Source: Pontixanthobacter aquaemixtae
GTDB taxonomy: Bacteria > Pseudomonadota > Alphaproteobacteria > Sphingomonadales > Sphingomonadaceae
Length of the DNA stretch: 64,000 nucleotides
Direction of reading: 5' to 3'
NCBI RefSeq assembly: GCF_009827395.1
Contig: NZ_WTYX01000001.1
Span: 522,001-586,000 of the forward strand
Shown here in pieces: positions 60,088 to 64,000 of the stretch; within the stretch, counting starts at the first letter, position 1; each line of letters begins with the position of its first letter. The notes below the pieces were generated by a model that saw only the letters and a list, made by a program, of their open reading frames with translations, had not been told where the DNA came from and did no database searches. A program made the position numbers and the translations under genes.

Positions 60088-60387
60088 TTAAAGTGGCGCG
60101 CTGCCGCTTACTTCATACATTGTCACTTCGCGCTCGGATATGTCGAGCGTCGCGGCGACGGCCATAAATTCGACCATATGTGCGGATTGGAAATGCGAGG
60201 AGAGCCGTTCTTTGTCATCCCATACCTCGCTGATGCGGATGACGCCGGGCTCGGTTAGATCTTCCGCGAAGTTGTATTCAATGCAGCCTTCTTCTGCGCG
60301 CGTGGCCTTGACAGTTTTGACGAGCGCTTCGCGGGCTCCATCGATCTGATCCACTGGCAGCTTTATTTTGCCGATAACGGTGATCAT
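60088..60387 (-). CDS. Antibiotic biosynthesis monooxygenase (ABM) domain protein
   Basis: A 99-residue ferredoxin-like dimeric alpha-beta barrel. VIGKIKLPVDQIDGAREALVKTVKATRAEEGCIEYNF and VIRISEVWDDKERLSSHFQSAHM are typical of the ABM/YgiN family. Function may be quinol or aldehyde oxidation; not assignable. Its stop directly abuts the convergent ICMT-like gene (60087/60088), and it reads on from the glutamate-cysteine ligase gene 27 bases upstream. Confidence 0.88.
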   Translation of the reverse strand: MITVIGKIKLPVDQIDGAREALVKTVKATRAEEGCIEYNFAEDLTEPGVIRISEVWDDKERLSSHFQSAHMVEFMAVAATLDISEREVTMYEVSGSAPL

Positions 60388-60414
60388 TGCGTTTCTCCCG
60401 CAGAAAGTTGCTGA

Positions 60415-61785
60415 CTAGAAGCTGTATTTATAGACGCGTTTTATATCTCCGTTCCATTCGCCGTGAAATTTGTCGAGCAGGCGCTGTGCCGGGACTTTGC
60501 CGCTGGCGACAATCTCGTCGAGCGTTTCGAGGAAACCGGTTTCATTATCACCGCCGGTGTTTAGGCGGGCACGCGCAGACAGGCCACCACGCGCAATTGC
60601 GAGCACTTCTTTGCCGAGGTCCTGTAACGTCCCTCCGCCGGGGATGGCAGCGTCGAGGCCGAGCTTGGGAACGGTGTTCCGTAGCTCTTCACGCTCTTCC
60701 ATCGTCCAGTGCTTGACCAAGTCCCAAGAGGCATCAAGCGCCGATTGGTCATACAGCAATCCCACCCAGAATGCGGGCAAGGCGCAAATCCGGCTCCACG
60801 GACCGCCATCCGCGCCGCGCATTTCGAGGAAGCTTTTCAACCGGACTTCTGGAAAGGCGGTGGAAAGGTGATCCCACCAATCGCCCTCGCGCGGTTTCTC
60901 ACCGGGCAGAACGGCGAGCTCGCCTTTCAGGAAATCGCGGAAACTGTGCCCCGCAGCATCAATATATTTGCCATCGCGGAAGACGAAATACATCGGCACA
61001 TCGAGCATGTAATCGACATAGCGTTCATAGCCGAAATCATCATCGAACACGAAAGGCAGCATGCCCGTGCGATGCGGGTCCGTGTCCGACCAGATATGGC
61101 TGCGATAGGAGAGGAAGCCATTGGGCTTGCCCTCGGTAAAAGGTGAATTCGCAAACAACGCTGTGGCAAGCGGTTGCAGCGCCAGGCTGGTGCGGAACTT
61201 CTTCGCCATATCCTGCTCTGACGAATAGTCGAGATTGACCTGGATGGTGCAGGTCCGCAGCATCATGTCGAGCCCGAGATTGCCGACTGTCGGCATATGC
61301 CGCAGCATAATTCCGTACCGCCCCTTGGGCATGATCGGCAGCTCTTCACGGGTCTTGTCAGGCCACATGCCAAGGCCCAGAAAACCGACGCCGCATTTTT
61401 CGCCGATGGCCTTTACCTGCTCCAAATGGCGGCCGGTTTCGGCGCAGGTTTCATGCAGGTTTTCCAGCGGCGCGCCGGAAAGTTCGAGCTGTCCCGCAGG
61501 CTCAAGGCTCACCGTGCCATCGGGGCCGCCCATCGCGATGACTTTGCCGTTTTCCTCTATCGGCTGCCAACCGAATTCGCGCAAAGCGAGCAGCAGGTCC
61601 TGAATGCCGCAGGGTTCCTCATGGGAAGGCGCGCGGAAATCTGCGGTTTTGTAGACCAGCTTTTCATGCTCGGTCCCGATCCGCCATTCATTCTTCGGCT
61701 TCTCGCCAGCTTGCATTGGTGCAACCAGCTGATCCCGGCTCTCAATCACCGGATCCTGCTTGGCTGAAGTGTCGCGCGTGCTCAT
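60415..61785 (-). CDS. gshA: Glutamate-cysteine ligase (plant/alphaproteobacterial type)
   Basis: A 456-residue ATP-dependent ligase for the first step of glutathione synthesis. Motifs of the GCS2-like family: NEWRIGTEHEKLVYK, ISLEPAGQLELSGAPL (SLEPAGQLELSGA), GIMLRHMPTVGNLGLDMMLRTCTIQVNLDY and FLEMRGADGGPWSR. Glutathione use agrees with the GST genes here. ATG 61785 is chosen over 61803. gshB is not in the window. The C-terminal KFHGEWNGDIKRVYKY is typical. Confidence 0.95.
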   Translation of the reverse strand: MSTRDTSAKQDPVIESRDQLVAPMQAGEKPKNEWRIGTEHEKLVYKTADFRAPSHEEPCGIQDLLLALREFGWQPIEENGKVIAMGGPDGTVSLEPAGQLELSGAPLENLHETCAETGRHLEQVKAIGEKCGVGFLGLGMWPDKTREELPIMPKGRYGIMLRHMPTVGNLGLDMMLRTCTIQVNLDYSSEQDMAKKFRTSLALQPLATALFANSPFTEGKPNGFLSYRSHIWSDTDPHRTGMLPFVFDDDFGYERYVDYMLDVPMYFVFRDGKYIDAAGHSFRDFLKGELAVLPGEKPREGDWWDHLSTAFPEVRLKSFLEMRGADGGPWSRICALPAFWVGLLYDQSALDASWDLVKHWTMEEREELRNTVPKLGLDAAIPGGGTLQDLGKEVLAIARGGLSARARLNTGGDNETGFLETLDEIVASGKVPAQRLLDKFHGEWNGDIKRVYKYSF

Positions 61786-61830
61786 GTCAGTTGCAATAGG
61801 CAACTGAAGGTCGCCTGACCAGAAAAATCA

Positions 61831-62595
61831 TCAAGCATTGCTTTCCCCTTTGCGCCAGTCACCGGCGATACCCATCCACAACGAAACCGCCGCAATCGCC
61901 GCTGTTTCTCCGCGTAATATTCGCGGACCAAGGCTGATTGGTTTCACTTTGGGATGCGCCAACAATATTTTTCTCTCAGAATCGTCGAAACCGCCTTCGG
62001 GCCCGGTGAGCAGGCCCACAGGACCGGCTGTGTTCGCAAACACTTCGGCTGCATCTTGCCCGCCCATCTCGTCGGCGAAAAACAAAGTCCGGTCGCTCGG
62101 CCAATCGGCGATCTTGGCAGCGAATTTCTGGACATCGCACAGTTCGGGCAGGGCGGTGCGTGCGCATTGTTCGGCCGCCTCGATAATATTGGCCTGTGCC
62201 CGCGCTGGATTGAGCTTGTCCGCGACACAGCGATTGGTCACAATCGGCGCGATCCGCCGGACACCCAGCTCGGTGGCTTTCTCCAATACTAGATCGAAAC
62301 GGTCTTTCTTCAGCAGAGCAGGGCAAAGCCAAAAATCGGGAACTTCCTCCCGATCGCGCAAATGATCGACGACTCGAAGCGCAACAGAGCGCTTGCCCGC
62401 TTCTTCGACGCGAGTGGACCATTCACCCGTCTGATTATCGCATAGAATCACCGCATAGCCGGCCGACACGCGCATCACTCTGGACAGATAGTGCGCTTGG
62501 CTGCCTTCCAGCGCTATCTGCGCTTCGGCTTCGATGCGCGTGTCGACAAACAATCGTGGTGCGCTGCGTGGAGGCCAGGCGGGGGTTGCGGGCAT
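61831..62595 (-). CDS. rsmE: 16S rRNA m3U1498 methyltransferase
   Basis: A 254-residue SPOUT (trefoil-knot) methyltransferase. N-terminal PUA-like part: QAHYLSRVMRVSAGYAVILCDNQTGEW; knot motifs: GLLTGPEGGFDDSERKILL and ISLGPRILRGETAAIAAVSLW. KKDRFDLVLEKATELGVRRIAPI is the family's RNA-binding helix region. It is divergent from ubiA with 38 bases between starts, and reads toward gshA. Confidence 0.96.
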   Translation of the reverse strand: MPATPAWPPRSAPRLFVDTRIEAEAQIALEGSQAHYLSRVMRVSAGYAVILCDNQTGEWSTRVEEAGKRSVALRVVDHLRDREEVPDFWLCPALLKKDRFDLVLEKATELGVRRIAPIVTNRCVADKLNPARAQANIIEAAEQCARTALPELCDVQKFAAKIADWPSDRTLFFADEMGGQDAAEVFANTAGPVGLLTGPEGGFDDSERKILLAHPKVKPISLGPRILRGETAAIAAVSLWMGIAGDWRKGESNA

Positions 62596-62633
62596 GGCTT
62601 TTCACTAGGCTGCACAAGCGGTAGGAGGCAAGC

Positions 62634-63554
62634 ATGTCTGACCAGATCGTCCCCGATAGCGAGCGAAACAGCATCTCGGGCGGCTTTGTTGCGCGTCTGC
62701 CGCAATTGCCGCGCGATTTGGCCATGCTTGCCCGCTTTGATCGCCCGATTGGCTGGTGGCTGCTGTTTTGGCCCTGCGCATGGGGGCTGTGGCTTGCGGG
62801 GCAAGGTTTCCAATGGGCTTTGCTCGGTTGGTTTCTACTGGGTAGCATTGCGATGCGCGGGGCGGGATGCGTTTATAACGACATTGTTGATGCGGATCTC
62901 GACAAGCAGGTTGCACGCACCGCGGTTCGCCCGGTCGCCAGCGGGCGGATCAGCAAGAAGACCGCCTGGTTGTGGCTGGTTGCACTGAGCCTGGCAGGGT
63001 TGCACGTTCTGTTGCAGCTGCGTTGGCAGGCGAAGTTGATCGCGCTTGGCAGCCTGGCAATGGTGGCTGCTTATCCCTTCATGAAGCGGATCACATGGTG
63101 GCCGCAGGCCTGGTTAGGGCTGGTATTCACATGGGGTTTGCTGGTCGGCTGGTTCACCATTCGGTCGGACAATCTCGACGCACTTGCTGCACTATATGCG
63201 GGATCGGTGCTGTGGGTGATCGGGTACGACACGATCTATGCCTTGCAGGACCGCGAAGACGATGCGTTGGTCGGTATCCGATCCAGCGCGCTGCGGCTTG
63301 GCGAAAGCGTGAAGAGCGGCGTCGCAATATTTTATGGCGGTGCGATCGCATTGTGGGCGGCGGGTTTCTGGTTGCTCAGGGGCGATTGGGTTGCTTTGCT
63401 TACGCTGATCCCGGTCGCCGCCCACCTGCTCTGGCAGGTTACGACGCTGGACGCTGACGATCCCGCCAATCCTTTGGAGCGGTTTCGATCAAACCGCTGG
63501 GCGGGCGCGTTGATGGCTGCGGCGTGCTTTGTCGTTGGGAATGCCGGGGCCTAG
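62634..63554 (+). CDS. ubiA: 4-Hydroxybenzoate polyprenyltransferase
   Basis: A 306-residue membrane prenyltransferase (about nine helices) that attaches the isoprenoid tail to 4-hydroxybenzoate in ubiquinone synthesis. First acidic motif: YNDIVDADLDKQVARTAVRPVASG; second: YDTIYALQDREDDALVGIRSSA. ARFDRPIGWWLLFWPCAWG is the typical N-terminus. A perfect AGGAGG is 6 bases before the ATG at 62634. Ubiquinone serves the oxidase cluster of this window only indirectly. Confidence 0.96.
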   Translation: MSDQIVPDSERNSISGGFVARLPQLPRDLAMLARFDRPIGWWLLFWPCAWGLWLAGQGFQWALLGWFLLGSIAMRGAGCVYNDIVDADLDKQVARTAVRPVASGRISKKTAWLWLVALSLAGLHVLLQLRWQAKLIALGSLAMVAAYPFMKRITWWPQAWLGLVFTWGLLVGWFTIRSDNLDALAALYAGSVLWVIGYDTIYALQDREDDALVGIRSSALRLGESVKSGVAIFYGGAIALWAAGFWLLRGDWVALLTLIPVAAHLLWQVTTLDADDPANPLERFRSNRWAGALMAAACFVVGNAGA

Positions 63555-63586
63555 CCGTTGCAAAAATAGGACGGCGGAGAAGTGGC

Positions 63587-63988
63587 TCATTCATAACTCA
63601 CCACCTCGAATTCGATTCCGTCCCAGTCGAAAAAGTAGAAAGAGCGCGGGCCGGGATCGTAATCGCTGTCGCTGAACGGCTCGAGTCGGGCATCGAGCAC
63701 AATGCCGCGTGCCTTGGCCAGATCATCGACCTGTAGCCCGACATGATTGAGCGGCGCGCTCTTTGCAAATTTGCCCTTGCTCAATGCCGCTTTGATGTCG
63801 TCATTGGTGTAAATCGCAAGATAGCCGGTCTCGCTTCCGACATGGATTGTGTATCCGTTGTTCATCGCCGCGCCTTCCCAGCGAATATGCCATCCGCAAA
63901 GCTGTTGGAGGAATGCGGCGCTACGCTGCGGATCGCTGACCGATATGTTCACATGTTCTATTGCGGCGATGCCTTTGGGGGATGCCAT
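63587..63988 (-). CDS. Single-domain VOC family protein
   Basis: A 133-residue VOC protein (glyoxalase/dioxygenase-like): AAIEHVNISVSDPQRSAAFLQQLCGWHIRWEG at the start, APLNHVGLQVDDLAKARGIVLDARLEPFSDSDYDPGPRSFYFFDWDGIEFEVVSYE through to the end. Metal ligands His (EHVNI, NHVGL) and Glu (FEVV) fit a divalent-metal site. Substrate unknown. Complete within the window; converges on ubiA (32-base gap). Confidence 0.9.
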   Translation of the reverse strand: MASPKGIAAIEHVNISVSDPQRSAAFLQQLCGWHIRWEGAAMNNGYTIHVGSETGYLAIYTNDDIKAALSKGKFAKSAPLNHVGLQVDDLAKARGIVLDARLEPFSDSDYDPGPRSFYFFDWDGIEFEVVSYE

Positions 63989-64000
63989 GGCGATTTTCTT

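Noticed and set aside
1-64000. CRISPR arrays, tRNA/rRNA genes, insertion sequences, prophage, toxin-antitoxin or defence genes
   Set aside because: Looked for repeat-spacer patterns, tRNA-like cloverleafs in gaps, transposases, integrases and typical defence motifs; none seen. The largest gaps (about 200-256 bases) hold only regulatory or terminator-like structure.

Overview
This is 64 kb of ordinary, gene-dense alphaproteobacterial chromosome. It most resembles a member of the Sphingomonadales, probably Erythrobacteraceae (Erythrobacter/Altererythrobacter type). That placement is inferred from protein style, high GC, the hisG-hisD-nusB-thiL-hppA order, the bolA/J-domain/cobS neighbourhood, the ctaC-D-B-G-E-surf1 cluster and a REP-like palindrome with a GCTTGTCGAAG core. 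About 77 protein genes fill the window. I see no tRNA, rRNA, CRISPR array, insertion sequence or prophage, and no gene-free stretch longer than about 260 bases.

Layout. 1-4.2 kb: 3' part of yaaA, then on the minus strand a DCC-family protein, tesB, and a translationally coupled pair of a JmjC/cupin-like protein and a FemAB-like acyltransferase. 4.3-10 kb: hppA (K+-independent proton pyrophosphatase) with its own terminator, preceded by the hisG-hisD-nusB-thiL operon. 10-16.5 kb: DUF2332, epoxide-hydrolase-like, SDR, BolA, J-domain, GST, two-domain VOC, DUF1428 and DUF2236 genes. 16.5-22 kb: cobS without a neighbouring cobT, a secreted protein plus a Sel1-repeat protein, and a class A penicillin-binding protein. 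21.8-28.3 kb: a long minus-strand run, pyrE-pdxJ-small membrane gene-acpS-lepB-AI-2E permease-DUF3089-ruvX, followed by two hotdog thioesterases.

28.4-35 kb is the aa3 cytochrome c oxidase cluster: ctaC, ctaD, ctaB, a 43-residue membrane peptide, ctaG, ctaE, DUF983 and surf1. It holds the subunits, heme O synthase and copper/heme assembly factors. Next comes a divergent ArsR/AHSA1 pair with a perfect palindrome at the arsR start. 35.8-40.6 kb: thrC, an rRNA-methyltransferase-like gene, folB, a partial-SDR-like gene, and moaA-moaD-moaE. 40.6-42.3 kb: a membrane protein gene with a consensus FNR box, facing an FNR-type regulator gene whose recognition helix fits that box.

42.3-51.2 kb: rplU (with a histone-H1-like Lys/Ala/Pro tail) and rpmA, a GNAT gene, a PF10118 metal-hydrolase gene behind a 35-bp TetR-type double palindrome, a secreted nuclease, a TetR regulator, ygfZ, a 41-codon Cys-rich ORF directly before pyrC, rarD, a glycine-zipper protein and a lipoprotein. 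51.2-64 kb: astD, selO, a hydrolase plus glycosyltransferase pair, a YfgM-like/bamB pair, an isoprenylcysteine-methyltransferase-like gene, an ABM monooxygenase, glutamate-cysteine ligase, rsmE, ubiA and a VOC protein.

No dramatic new system (defence island, BGC, toxin-antitoxin array) is visible. The points most worth a second look are regulatory: the FNR box/regulator pair, the double TetR operator, the ArsR palindrome, alternative hairpins after rpmA, and an inverted repeat before the glycine-zipper gene. Four small or odd genes also deserve checking: the Cys-rich ORF before pyrC, the small membrane gene inside pdxJ-acpS, the SDR fragment before moaA, and the JmjC/FemAB pair.
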